Part shown: positions 1 to 7,492 of the stretch, in pieces
How positions within the stretch are numbered: position 1 is the stretch's first letter
How the letters are laid out: each line of letters begins with the position of its first letter
From: Moraxellaceae bacterium
Lineage (GTDB): Bacteria > Pseudomonadota > Gammaproteobacteria > Pseudomonadales > Moraxellaceae
NCBI GenBank assembly: GCA_014378805.1
Contig: JACMMY010000035.1
Coordinates: forward strand, 1 to 20,092
Reading direction: 5' to 3'
DNA length: 20,092 bases
Notes under the pieces: generated by a model
The model's input: only the letters and a program-made list of their open reading frames with translations
Told to the model about the DNA's origin: nothing
Databases searched by the model: none
Made by a program: the position numbers and the translations under genes

Positions 1-1068
1 AAATACGACTTTAACTGCACCTTGATTTTCGTCATCCATAAATACACTACACACTTGATCAGCTTGGCGATAACGGGTTTTTGCAGTGCATCGCAATGGT
101 TTATCGAAGCTGACGGGCGCATCGCCTTGTACCCAGTCAATTGGCTCTGACCATAACGTGGTACTGAGCATCATCGGATGGTTATGACCTTGACCAACAA
201 TGAGTTGGTTCTTGACTAAATCTTTCGCCAGCACAAACCATGCGCCTTCGGCTTGGTCTTTTAAACCACCAACGCCAATGCCGCCACGTTGTCCGAGCGT
301 GTAATACATCAGTCCATCATGTTGACCAATGACGCGGCCCTCATCAGTGACAATTTCACCTTTTTGCGCTGGCAAGTATTGTTGTAGGAAGTCTTTAAAG
401 CGGCGTTCACCAATAAAACAAATACCCGTCGAATCTTTTTTCGCAGCGGTAGACAATCCTAATGATTCGGCTTTTGCGCGAACTTGGGGTTTGAGTAATT
501 CACCCACTGGAAATAAGGTTTTGGCAATTTCGCGACCATGAACAGCATGGAGAAAATAGCTTTGATCCTTATTGTGATCTAAGCCACGTAACAGTTGAGC
601 TACATTTTCGCCAGATTGATTTTGGACTACGTCACTACGACGCGTGTAATGTCCAGTCGCAATAAAATCAGCACCTAAGGTCAGTGCATAATCAAGGAAA
701 GCACGAAATTTAATTTCTTTATTACAGAGAATATCGGGATTTGGGGTACGTCCAGCTTGATATTCTTTCAAGAAATGCTCAAATACGCGATCCCAATATT
801 CCATTGCAAAATTGGCTGTATGCAGTGGAATCCCTAAGGTGTCGCAGACACTTTGCGCGTCGGCAAGATCGCGCATCGCGGTGCAATATTCAGTGCCGTC
901 GTCATCTTCCCAGTTCTTCATGAACAGGCCTTCGACGCGATAACCTTGTTCCATCAAGAGTGCCGCCGATACAGACGAATCAACGCCACCAGACATGCCG
1001 ACCATGACAAATTTTTGCTTGTTCGCTAACGTTGAATCGTCAGCGGAAGTGCTCACTAATGTATTCAT
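1..1068 (-). CDS. mnmA: tRNA-specific 2-thiouridylase MnmA (3' end cut by window edge)
   Basis: ATP-dependent thiolase that makes 2-thiouridine at position 34 of tRNAs for Lys, Glu and Gln, taking sulfur from the IscS/Tus relay in the cytosol. I translated 356 codons by eye. The PP-loop GMSGGVDSS sits near residues 24-32, the first catalytic Cys in PNPDILCNKEIKF near residue 115, and the second, persulfide-forming Cys in DSTGICFIGERRF near 217; all are intact. The family is usually about 370-380 residues, so only some 20 C-terminal residues should be missing past the left edge. The ATG at 1066-1068 shares one base with the stop of the upstream Nudix gene (TAATG), so translational coupling is likely. 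A nudJ-mnmA order is also known in Escherichia coli. Confidence 0.96.
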   Translation of the reverse strand, partial: MNTLVSTSADDSTLANKQKFVMVGMSGGVDSSVSAALLMEQGYRVEGLFMKNWEDDDGTEYCTAMRDLADAQSVCDTLGIPLHTANFAMEYWDRVFEHFLKEYQAGRTPNPDILCNKEIKFRAFLDYALTLGADFIATGHYTRRSDVVQNQSGENVAQLLRGLDHNKDQSYFLHAVHGREIAKTLFPVGELLKPQVRAKAESLGLSTAAKKDSTGICFIGERRFKDFLQQYLPAQKGEIVTDEGRVIGQHDGLMYYTLGQRGGIGVGGLKDQAEGAWFVLAKDLVKNQLIVGQGHNHPMMLSTTLWSEPIDWVQGDAPVSFDKPLRCTAKTRYRQADQVCSVFMDDENQGAVKVVF

Positions 1069-1559
1069 TACACTGTGCCTGTAGTTCGAGGCTGCTCAAA
1101 TATCATCGAAAGTGGAAAACGTTGACCTGCGAGCGCATCTTCAATACAGCGAATCACCAATGGCGAGCGTGCGCGACCAGTTGCTTTCAGCTCATCCAGC
1201 GTTAACCACAGCGTGCGGACAATGCCAGTATCTAGGGTACGCATCGCATCAAATGATTCAACATTGGCTAAAAAGCAAATTCGATAATAAGTGTGATTAG
1301 ACGAATCAGGAGGCGTGTAGGTGTAAAGGCCTAAGACACTGTCTATAGAGACGGTATATCCTGTTTCTTCTAAAGTCTCGCGAATGGCTGCTTCAATCAA
1401 GGTTTCATTCGCTTCGACATGACCTGCTGGTTGATTAATCACCAAGTCGGTCAGATTGATGCTCATTTCTTCCACTAATAAAAACCGTGCATCTGCGCCA
1501 TTGCCAGCGATATTTTGCTGGATGATTGTGGCGACGGTAACATGTGGAGCCCAAGACAT
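1068..1559 (-). CDS. nudJ: Nudix hydrolase, NudJ-like
   Basis: Small Nudix pyrophosphohydrolase/phosphatase. Counted from the farthest upstream start at 1577, the full Nudix box G-x5-E-x7-REUxEExGU is present at residues 52-74 (GHVEANETLIEAAIRETLEE and onward), so the Mg2+-binding glutamates are intact. The segment before it (PHVTVA, then NQPAGHVEANETL) resembles E. coli NudJ, which dephosphorylates thiamine-pathway and nucleoside pyrophosphates; the substrate here is inferred only. Three in-frame starts exist: TTG 1577, ATG 1571 and ATG 1559. I chose 1559 because it gives the family-like MSWAPHVTV N-terminus and has a GGA seven bases upstream. The stop overlaps the mnmA start by one base, making a two-gene operon. 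Confidence 0.88.
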   Translation of the reverse strand: MSWAPHVTVATIIQQNIAGNGADARFLLVEEMSINLTDLVINQPAGHVEANETLIEAAIRETLEETGYTVSIDSVLGLYTYTPPDSSNHTYYRICFLANVESFDAMRTLDTGIVRTLWLTLDELKATGRARSPLVIRCIEDALAGQRFPLSMIFEQPRTTGTV

Positions 1560-1759
1560 AGTTGATTCCATAAACAAAATGCAAATTTAAACGTTAGAAA
1601 AGCAGCCAAAAAGTGCTCACAACGAGGATCAAGACTTAAATCTTTAAGAAGCGTGCTTTTAACAGGTGCTATGATAAGGGATAACGACTTATTTCTCCAT
1701 TCTGTTGTGCATATTGATCCTGTCATAGAGCAATCCTGTATGAGTTTAAGAGCAAATCC

Positions 1760-2290
1760 ATGACTAAAAAAACGAACGCTGTTCTACATCGAGACGGAAT
1801 TAATTTATCAAGCACATTAACCCATTTGGATGCACAGGGTGCTGCACATATGGTTGATGTATCGGATAAGGCAACGACTCAACGCACTGCTGTCGCAATT
1901 GGTTTTATACAGTTACAGCCCGCGACTTTGGCTTTACTACGTGATCAAGGGTTACCAAAAGGAGATGTGTTGGCGACAGCCCGTATAGCAGGAATTATGG
2001 CCGCAAAACAAACCTCATCATTAATTCCATTATGTCATCCATTACCTCTGACCAAAGTAGCCATTGATTTACAGCTCGTTGATGAACCAATTGCTGGCGT
2101 GAATATACAAGCAATATGTCGTACGACAGGACAAACAGGCGTCGAAATGGAAGCATTGACCGCGGTCAGTGTTGCCGCTTTGACGTTATACGATATGTGT
2201 AAGGCAGTGGATCAGGACATGATGATTGGCGCCATTCAATTGGTTCAGAAAGAAGGTGGGCGACGCGATTTTGATCGAAGGGTTGATTAA
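1760..2290 (+). CDS. moaC: Cyclic pyranopterin monophosphate synthase MoaC
   Basis: Second step of molybdenum cofactor synthesis: converts the 3',8-cyclic-GTP product of MoaA into cyclic pyranopterin monophosphate. At 176 residues it is about 15 longer than the E. coli protein, with the extra residues at the N-terminus. Family motifs are clear: AHMVDVS at 29-35, KGDVLATARIAGI at 67-79, LCHPL at 91-95, GVEMEALTA at 127-135, and YDMCKAV at 144-150 carrying the conserved Asp and Lys of the active site. No better-placed internal start is visible, so the ATG at 1760 is kept although its ribosome site is weak. It heads moaC-moaD-moaE; moaA and moaB are not in the window. Confidence 0.97.
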   Translation: MTKKTNAVLHRDGINLSSTLTHLDAQGAAHMVDVSDKATTQRTAVAIGFIQLQPATLALLRDQGLPKGDVLATARIAGIMAAKQTSSLIPLCHPLPLTKVAIDLQLVDEPIAGVNIQAICRTTGQTGVEMEALTAVSVAALTLYDMCKAVDQDMMIGAIQLVQKEGGRRDFDRRVD

Positions 2291-2335
2291 AGTGTCGACT
2301 GGGCCTATTTATCAAAATCTATTTGAGGTTTAACG

Positions 2336-2581
2336 ATGACAGTTAAGGTTTTATTCTTCGCAAAACTACGCGAAAAAATGGGTATTAAAGAAATCGAGAT
2401 TGAGCTGACACAATCAGTGACTTTAGAAGAGTTTGAAGCGATATTGACTGCGAAATATCCGATCTTTGCTGATTTGCCGCAGCCTGTTTTAGTCTCAGTA
2501 AATCAAGCGTTCGCAGCCCATGAACAATCGGTTTCAGTGGGGGATGAAGTTGCCTTTTTTCCACCCGTGACTGGAGGCTAA
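2336..2581 (+). CDS. moaD: Molybdopterin synthase small subunit MoaD
   Basis: Ubiquitin-fold sulfur carrier of molybdopterin synthase. Its C-terminal glycine is adenylated by MoeB, converted to thiocarboxylate, and inserted into the MoaE active site to donate dithiolene sulfur. The 81-residue length, the beta-grasp start (VKVLFFAKLREKMG), the DEVAFFPPVTGG ending and the terminal Gly-Gly are diagnostic. A GAGG lies about nine bases before the ATG. The gene follows moaC by 45 bp and precedes moaE by only 2 bp. The codons for the final Gly-Gly (GGA GGC) also form the purine-rich ribosome site of moaE. Confidence 0.96.
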   Translation: MTVKVLFFAKLREKMGIKEIEIELTQSVTLEEFEAILTAKYPIFADLPQPVLVSVNQAFAAHEQSVSVGDEVAFFPPVTGG

Positions 2582-2583
2582 AA

Positions 2584-3057
2584 ATGTCTCCGATATGCCG
2601 TGTTGATATCGCTATTATCAATGCATCATTCAGTAGTACGGATTTAGATCAGCGATTCGATGCATTGGGTTTGAAAGCAGGTGTGGCTGGGGCAATCGTG
2701 ACTTTTATTGGCCAAGTTCGTCAATCTGGTGATCATCCTGATGTCACAGGGTTGGTGTTAGAGCATTATGCAGGAATGACTGAACATGTTTTACAGCAGC
2801 ATGTTGCAAACGCATGTGCACGCTGGGAATTACTTGGAATCGTGCTTGTGCATCGTGTCGGTGAAATGCATTTGGGTGAAAATATTGTTGGTGTCGTTGT
2901 GGCAAGTGCTCATCGTCAGGTGGCATTTGAGGCTGTGCAATATTTGATGGATTTTTTAAAAAATGATGCGCCGTTCTGGAAGCAAGAATTAACAGATCAG
3001 GGTGCAGAGTGGGTGGAACAAAAAGCGACGGATTTGGATAAAGCAAAACGTTGGTAG
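2584..3057 (+). CDS. moaE: Molybdopterin synthase catalytic subunit MoaE
   Basis: Large subunit of molybdopterin synthase. It binds cyclic pyranopterin monophosphate and uses two MoaD thiocarboxylates to form the dithiolene. The 157 residues contain the family landmarks: GAIVTFIGQVR near 36-46, LEHYAGM at 59-65, HRVGEMHLGE near 90-99, SAHRQVAFEA near 108-117, and MDFLKNDAPFWKQE near 122-135, with the two conserved lysines (about 126 and 133) matching the catalytic Lys pair of E. coli MoaE. The ATG is 2 bp after the moaD stop and is served by GGAGG inside the moaD 3' end, so expression is probably coupled to MoaD, its stoichiometric partner. Confidence 0.97.
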   Translation: MSPICRVDIAIINASFSSTDLDQRFDALGLKAGVAGAIVTFIGQVRQSGDHPDVTGLVLEHYAGMTEHVLQQHVANACARWELLGIVLVHRVGEMHLGENIVGVVVASAHRQVAFEAVQYLMDFLKNDAPFWKQELTDQGAEWVEQKATDLDKAKRW

Positions 3058-3094
3058 ACTAGATAGCTCAATAAAGAATCAAAGGATAGTGTTA

Positions 3095-3469
3095 ATGGAA
3101 TTTAAAACTGTTTTTAATGATGTCAATCAAGATTTACCGCTAATTTACATGTGGGAAATAATTAATTTGAATGGTGAAGTGTTTGGGCGTTATGTAGGGA
3201 AATCAATAAAAGCAGATAGACCTTTAAAACGTTATAAATTGAATGTAATAAACATATTAAATAAGAAGCCTTACCATAACAAAAGTAAACCTGATGGTTA
3301 TCGGGCTATCCACAAAAAGCTTGCAGAGGCGCATATTGATGGTAGTTACTCAATTATCCTGACATTTTTGTGTAATGTTCTAGGCAGTCAAAATATTAAT
3401 GAGATAGAGCAATATTGGATTAAAGAGAAAAATAGTCAGGGCAAGGAGTCTTGGCAATTAAATAAGTAA
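3095..3469 (+). CDS. Orphan small protein with GIY-YIG nuclease-like features
   Basis: Codes for 124 residues from the ATG at 3095, which has AAGGA about eight bases upstream; the frame stays open back to 3002 but those codons overlap moaE. The pattern resembles a GIY-YIG endonuclease: IYMWEI (17-22) and YVGKS (33-37) match the GIY...YIG strands, RPLKRY (42-47) offers the catalytic-arginine region, and INEIEQYWIKEKNSQGK (101-117) matches the helix with the metal-binding Glu seen in phage and homing-type members (ELExYWIKxxNS). The match is by eye, so function is inferred. Base composition is clearly AT-richer than moaE or dacC, and there is no partner gene. It lies between moaE and a terminator, which suggests an acquired cargo gene. 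A solitary domain could also be inactive. Confidence 0.72.
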   Translation: MEFKTVFNDVNQDLPLIYMWEIINLNGEVFGRYVGKSIKADRPLKRYKLNVINILNKKPYHNKSKPDGYRAIHKKLAEAHIDGSYSIILTFLCNVLGSQNINEIEQYWIKEKNSQGKESWQLNK

Positions 3470-3482
3470 AGTTACAAACAAA

Positions 3483-3515
3483 AAAAAGCCCGAAACAATA
3501 AGAGTCGGGCTTTTT
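3483..3515. terminator. Bidirectional rho-independent terminator
   Basis: An 11-bp stem (AAAAAGCCCGA at 3483-3493 with TCGGGCTTTTT at 3505-3515) encloses an 11-base loop. A T-run follows on either strand, so it can end both the moa/orphan transcript and the converging dacC transcript. Confidence 0.9.
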
Positions 3516-3532
3516 AATAAACCATTAGCAAA

Positions 3533-4693
3533 TTATTTAAATAATTTGCTAAAAAACATTTTGATGTGATCCATCATACGAGAGAAGAAACCCGCTTCTT
3601 CGATTGGCTCTAATGCAACCAATGGACGTTCAGCTAAAGTTTTACCTGACAATGTCGCGATCACTTTACCCACAACCTGACCTTTTTGAATCGGTGCCGT
3701 GAGATTTGGCAGGATCGATAAGGATGTTTGAACTTGAGCAGATTGACCTCTTGGTAGAGTTACTTTCATTGCATCAGTCAGCCCGACATTCAACGTATCA
3801 GTTTTACCGAGCCAGATTGGTGTTGTTGCCAATGATTGAGCCGCTGGACGAAGTGCGGTGGTTTCAAAATTAGTAAAACCGTAGCTTAGTAAAGCGCGAG
3901 TCTGACCCGCACGTTCATTCATGCTCTTGGTACCAAAAACAGCTGAAATTAGACGCATAGAGCCGCGTTTCGATGATGTGACTTGACAATAACCAGCTTC
4001 GTCGGTATGACCTGTTTTTAGACCATCAACACTTGGATCGGTAAATAGTAAAGCATTACGATTACCTTGCTTGATGTTGTTGTAGGTAAACCATTTTTCA
4101 GAATAAATTGGATAGTATTTCGCACTACTGGTGATGATATTACGTGCAAGAATTGCAGAATCCATCGCAGATGAATAATGCCCATCCATGGGTAGACCTG
4201 TTGCATTCATGTAGTGTGTATTCTTCATGCCGATCCGTTTTGCTTCGTCATTCATGACTTCCGCAAATGCACCTTCATTGCCTGCAATATGTTCTGCCAT
4301 TGCTTTTGATGCATCATTACCAGACTGAATCACAATACCGCGCAGCATATCGAGTACTGACGCCGAGCTATTCAGGGGTACATACATACATGATTCACTG
4401 CTACTACCACGACACCATGCAGACTCATTCATCAATACAGGATCTGTTTCTTTCAAACGGCCAGATAGCAGGTTCTGTTCAACGATAAAGCTGGTCATCA
4501 TCTTAGTTAACGATGCTGGCGGTAATTGCAAATCTGGGTTTGACGACGCCAAAATTTGACCAGAGTCATAGTCCATGAGTACGTATGATTTATTATCCAA
4601 AACGGGGGGTGATGGGATAATAGTAGCGGCAATTGCGGAGACTGACCAACCTGTCAAAACAGTGGCAGCAAACAGTACGGGCAGGCGAGACAT
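3533..4693 (-). CDS. dacC: D-alanyl-D-alanine carboxypeptidase (PBP5/6 type)
   Basis: Low-molecular-mass penicillin-binding protein that removes the terminal D-Ala from peptidoglycan pentapeptides, held on the periplasmic face of the inner membrane. Counted from the ATG at 4693 (386 residues): signal peptide 1-22 ending SAIA|A; catalytic SLTK at 61-64; SGN at 124-126; KTG at 226-228; then a PBP5 C-terminal beta domain and a terminal amphipathic helix (FFSRMMDHIKMFFSKLFK) that acts as membrane anchor. An upstream in-frame TTG at 4711 is possible but sits inside the GGAG-bearing leader, so I prefer the ATG. The dacC symbol follows Acinetobacter usage; dacA would be equivalent. It lies downstream of dadA on the same strand, about 120 bp apart. 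Confidence 0.93.
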   Translation of the reverse strand: MSRLPVLFAATVLTGWSVSAIAATIIPSPPVLDNKSYVLMDYDSGQILASSNPDLQLPPASLTKMMTSFIVEQNLLSGRLKETDPVLMNESAWCRGSSSESCMYVPLNSSASVLDMLRGIVIQSGNDASKAMAEHIAGNEGAFAEVMNDEAKRIGMKNTHYMNATGLPMDGHYSSAMDSAILARNIITSSAKYYPIYSEKWFTYNNIKQGNRNALLFTDPSVDGLKTGHTDEAGYCQVTSSKRGSMRLISAVFGTKSMNERAGQTRALLSYGFTNFETTALRPAAQSLATTPIWLGKTDTLNVGLTDAMKVTLPRGQSAQVQTSLSILPNLTAPIQKGQVVGKVIATLSGKTLAERPLVALEPIEEAGFFSRMMDHIKMFFSKLFK

Positions 4694-4801
4694 TAGCGAA
4701 GTCGGCTCCAAATGAAGTTAATAATGGCAATAAGTGAGAATCAAAATTCTGTTGTTGTAAATACAGGCTTAGATTCTAACAGACTCTCGTTTACACATAC
4801 T

Positions 4802-4817
4802 ACAACCCATAGGTTGT
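4802..4817 (-). other. Short hairpin at the dadA stop codon
   Basis: ACAACC (4802-4807) pairs with GGTTGT (4812-4817) around a 4-base loop and touches the dadA TAA at 4817-4819. It has no T-run, so it is at best a weak terminator or 3'-end stabiliser. Confidence 0.35.
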
Positions 4818-6070
4818 TAGTAAGTAAATGTGAACGCTACGTCAGGCTGCTTACCATCAATAATATCGGCAATTGCTTGCGCGGATCCACACGAGTGCGT
4901 CCATCCTAACGTGCCATGACCTGTATTGAGGTAAAGATTTGGATATTTGGTTTTGCCAATATAGGGCACATTGGTCGGTGTCGCAGGACGTAGTCCTGTC
5001 CAAAAGACAGGCTTGGAATAATCTGCCGCATCAGGAAAGAGGGTCATTGTGCGTTTAATCAGTGTCTGACAACGTACCTCATTGAGGTCGAGGTTATATC
5101 CATTAAATTCTGCTGTCCCAGCAATTCGTAAACGATTGCCTAGTCTTGAAAAAACCAGTTTGTATTCATCATCCGTTAGACTGACGGTCGGTGCATGTGC
5201 ACCTTCAGGAATCTCAACCGTTGCTGAATAGCCTTTAGCGGGATAAATCAATAATGAAATACCTATATCACGCACCATGAGCGCACTATAACTGGCAAGG
5301 CAAACGACATATGCATCAGCGATCACATCAAATGTTTCATCATGGTGTTTGACGGTGATACCACTGATTTTGCCTTGGCTATGTTTAATCCGCATGACTG
5401 TGTGATTAAACAGAAATTTGACACCTTTTACTGCGGCGAGAGTCGCCAGATTCTGTGTGAACTTGTGCGCATCGCCAGATTCATCACTTGATGTATACGT
5501 CGCCCCAACCAGTTTATCGATACAGCCACTAAAAGTAGGCTCAATTTTTAAAATATCACTCTTATGCGTAACCACTTTGCGATCACAACCTAAACTGCGC
5601 ATGAGTTCTGCTGCAGCAATCGCATTTTTAAATTCTTTGGCATTAGTGTAAAAGTGCAGAATTCCTTGCGTGAGCGCATCGTACTGAATATTAGTTTCGG
5701 CGCGTAATTTCTGCAAAACACTGCGGCTATATAATCCAAGTCTAATCGTATTTAACGTGTTGCTTTGAGTGCGGGCATGGGTACACTCAGTGAGAAATTG
5801 CAGACCCCAACGCCATTGATTGATATCAGCGCGCAGTCGAAAGAGCAGAGGCGCATCTTCTTTGCCAAGCCATTTAAGAATTTTAAGTGGAGCAGATGGC
5901 GTCGCCCAAGGTTCGGCGTGGCTGACAGAAATTTGCCCACCATTGGCAAAGCTGGTTTCGAGTCCTGCGTTGGGTTGGCGTTCAATGACAGTGACGTCAT
6001 GACCTGCTTGATTGAGAAACCAAGCAGTCGTTGTCCCGATTACTCCCGCGCCTAAAACAACGATTTTCAC
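4817..6070 (-). CDS. dadA: D-amino acid dehydrogenase (DadA family)
   Basis: FAD-dependent, membrane-associated dehydrogenase that oxidises D-alanine and other D-amino acids to 2-oxo acids, passing electrons to the respiratory quinone pool. The product has 417 residues, the usual DadA length. The N-terminal dinucleotide fold MKIVVLGAGVIG carries GxGxxG at about 7-12, ERQPNAGLETSFANGGQIS binds the flavin, and the C-terminal GLRPATPTNVPYIG and NLYLNTGHGTLGWTHSCGS segments complete the FAD site. I set the start at GTG 6070: GGAG lies six bases upstream, whereas the in-frame TTG at 6076 directly abuts that GGAG. The usual dad partners (alr/dadX, lrp) are absent; dacC, which releases D-Ala, is the downstream neighbour. 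Confidence 0.92.
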   Translation of the reverse strand: MKIVVLGAGVIGTTTAWFLNQAGHDVTVIERQPNAGLETSFANGGQISVSHAEPWATPSAPLKILKWLGKEDAPLLFRLRADINQWRWGLQFLTECTHARTQSNTLNTIRLGLYSRSVLQKLRAETNIQYDALTQGILHFYTNAKEFKNAIAAAELMRSLGCDRKVVTHKSDILKIEPTFSGCIDKLVGATYTSSDESGDAHKFTQNLATLAAVKGVKFLFNHTVMRIKHSQGKISGITVKHHDETFDVIADAYVVCLASYSALMVRDIGISLLIYPAKGYSATVEIPEGAHAPTVSLTDDEYKLVFSRLGNRLRIAGTAEFNGYNLDLNEVRCQTLIKRTMTLFPDAADYSKPVFWTGLRPATPTNVPYIGKTKYPNLYLNTGHGTLGWTHSCGSAQAIADIIDGKQPDVAFTFTY

Positions 6071-6196
6071 ATGCAACTCCGGATATTATTCATCGATCAT
6101 AAGGGCTTAATCTAGCTGAATAGATTCAATCTGATGTCGTGCTTTTAGCATAGCAGTTATAAGCAAGATCTGAAAAGGGAAAGTATATTGAGATAC

Positions 6197-6260
6197 TTTA
6201 TAATCATGTGCTTAGGCATTAGAAATTAGATAACATCAGTCCAGTTGAAAAATTCGATTG
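6197..6260 (+). repeat. Direct repeat, copy A (leader of small hypothetical gene)
   Basis: The first 23 bases (6197-6219) are identical to 7629-7651, beginning TTTATAATCATGTGC. The next 40 or so bases are similar, with TAACATCA and TCCAG shared blocks. It begins with a TATAAT hexamer but has no convincing -35. It ends about 50 bp before a small hypothetical gene; copy B has a similar arrangement. Confidence 0.75.
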
Positions 6261-6311
6261 TGTCCATATTCTTAGAAGTGCCTTGCGGCATATATCCTAT
6301 CGGGAATGATG

Positions 6312-6620
6312 ATGAAGGCAATTCAAGTGATTGATGGGGCAGATAATTGTTTATATGAGCTTTATTCAGCTACAGATGATGAGTTTACTAAGTTATTTCC
6401 TGATGAAACAGATATACAGTTTATTGAAGATGTTCTTGGTCGGCTTGGTGAAGTTGAATCATTCAAACTCTTGGCGAACTTATGGAGTAGGCCATTAGAT
6501 AAAAAAGAGGTAAATGGTATCTATGGAACACTTTTTTATGAACAATATTATAAAAACGTTTATTTCCCAACAAGAAAAGAGGCTGAAATAACAGCACTAT
6601 TTAGACTTGCTCAAGTTTGA
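6312..6620 (+). CDS. Conserved-looking hypothetical protein, 102 residues
   Basis: I do not recognise a named function. Three ATGs stand in tandem at 6306, 6309 and 6312; GGGA ends at 6305, so the third has the best spacing. The product is acidic and soluble, with no signal peptide or membrane segment. Its core reads IDGADNCLYELY, then FPDETDIQFIEDVLGRL, then EVNGIYGTLFYEQYYKNVYFPTRKEAE, which has the look of a folded conserved family rather than a random frame. Copy A of the direct repeat lies in its leader. Directly after its TGA begins a decayed transposase fragment, so its C-terminus or 3' flank may have been altered by that insertion. Confidence 0.68.
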   Translation: MKAIQVIDGADNCLYELYSATDDEFTKLFPDETDIQFIEDVLGRLGEVESFKLLANLWSRPLDKKEVNGIYGTLFYEQYYKNVYFPTRKEAEITALFRLAQV

Positions 6621-6740
6621 CTGCTTAATTTGTCGCAAAAGAAATAGTGATGATCACGCACTGATTGAAAGTTTTGGGACAGCATGAAAAATGAGTTTAT
6701 CTATCAAACACAATACGAATCAAGAGAGGAAGCAAGGCGC
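6621..6740 (+). pseudogene. Remnant of an IS3-family transposase (integrase core, C-terminal part)
   Basis: Reading the frame of 6621 onward gives CRKRNSDDHALIESF, then after a one-base shift WDSMKNEFIYQTQYESREEAR. Joined, these match the conserved tail of IS3-family transposases (SRKGNSYDNALxESFWxxxKNE...REEAR), with the catalytic-Glu ESFW region included. The frame breaks at a T-run at 6672-6675, which would need one more T. After codon CGC at 6740 the similarity stops abruptly. No terminal inverted repeats are visible. It is a dead fragment of about 120 bp between the hypothetical gene and the YqhA-like gene. Confidence 0.72.
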
Positions 6741-6834
6741 TTGTTGGCTTTACTTTATTCTATTCTTTTGTTAAAAGGTTCCCCTATTAATCACTGGCAC
6801 AACAGCTCCTTTAATTTTTTCTTCAGGATTATTT

Positions 6835-7419
6835 ATGAGTTCAAACGAACGCCCCAAGTTACACCCACTTTCATGGCTCATTTTTAGCTCGCGCTGGATA
6901 CAGTTGCCTTTGTATCTGGGATTGATTGTCGCTCAAGGTGTGTATGTCATTCTGTTTGTGAAGGAACTTATGCATCTTATTCATGGTGCTACCAGTTTGA
7001 GTGAGCAGTTGATCATGCTGGCAGTATTAGGTTTGATTGATGTTGTCATGATTTCAAATTTGTTGGTGATGGTGATTGTTGGGGGGTATGAGACGTTTGT
7101 TTCGCGATTGAATCTGCAAAGCCATCCAGATCAGCCAGAGTGGTTGAGTCATGTGAATGCAACGGTTTTAAAAGTGAAATTGGCGATGGCGATTATTGGT
7201 ATCAGCTCAATTCACTTGTTGAAGACGTTTATTGCGATTGGTGGACTGGGGGCCCCGATTGATGCAACAGCTCAAACGCAGACGGTCGTTCATTACACAG
7301 AAACGGGTGTCATGTGGCAGACTATTATTCATATGGCTTTCATTCTTTCGGCAATTGGAATTGCATGGACGGACCGATTGATGTCACAAGCAGTTGCAAT
7401 CAATAAAACAGGGCATTAA
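6835..7419 (+). CDS. YqhA / UPF0114 family inner-membrane protein
   Basis: A 194-residue integral membrane protein of the UPF0114 (YqhA) family, whose biochemical role is not established. Four hydrophobic segments are visible at about 22-43, 57-83, 112-136 and 160-178. The conserved stretches SSRW, GLIDVVMISNLLVMVIVGGYETFVS (66-90), NATVLKVK, ISSIHLLKTF and IIHMAFILSAIGIAWTDRL align by eye with E. coli YqhA (SRW, [44 protein letters not shown]). AGGA lies six bases before the ATG. A strong terminator follows. The insert between segments 3 and 4 (about 137-158) is longer than in the E. coli protein. Confidence 0.9.
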   Translation: MSSNERPKLHPLSWLIFSSRWIQLPLYLGLIVAQGVYVILFVKELMHLIHGATSLSEQLIMLAVLGLIDVVMISNLLVMVIVGGYETFVSRLNLQSHPDQPEWLSHVNATVLKVKLAMAIIGISSIHLLKTFIAIGGLGAPIDATAQTQTVVHYTETGVMWQTIIHMAFILSAIGIAWTDRLMSQAVAINKTGH

Positions 7420-7428
7420 GTTAGCAAA

Positions 7429-7465
7429 AAAAAAGCCTATTTCCAACATGGAGATAGGCTTTTTT
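7429..7465. terminator. Rho-independent terminator after the YqhA-like gene
   Basis: AAAAAAGCCTAT (7429-7440) pairs with ATAGGCTTTTTT (7454-7465). The stem can extend inward through CC/GG, and T-runs occur on both strands. Confidence 0.88.
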
Positions 7466-7492
7466 ATTGAAAATAACAACATATTAAGCATT

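Noticed and set aside
1635..1648. Short palindrome CTTAAA-TC-TTTAAG upstream of moaC
   Set aside because: Six AT-rich bases per arm with no matching promoter context; not distinguishable from chance.
3002..3094. In-frame upstream extension of the GIY-YIG-like gene into moaE
   Set aside because: It overlaps well-supported moaE codons; the ATG at 3095 has AAGGA at good spacing and the fold-like sequence begins after it.
3415..3429. 15-base match (ATATTGGATTAAAGA) between the GIY-YIG-like gene and the repeat at 7493-7624
   Set aside because: It is in coding sequence explaining QYWIKE, it does not extend beyond 15 bases, and a match of this size by chance is plausible in AT-rich sequence.
6684..6887. 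67-codon frame read as a new small gene
   Set aside because: Its first 20 residues are the IS3 transposase relic, and the rest overlaps the YqhA-like gene in another frame.
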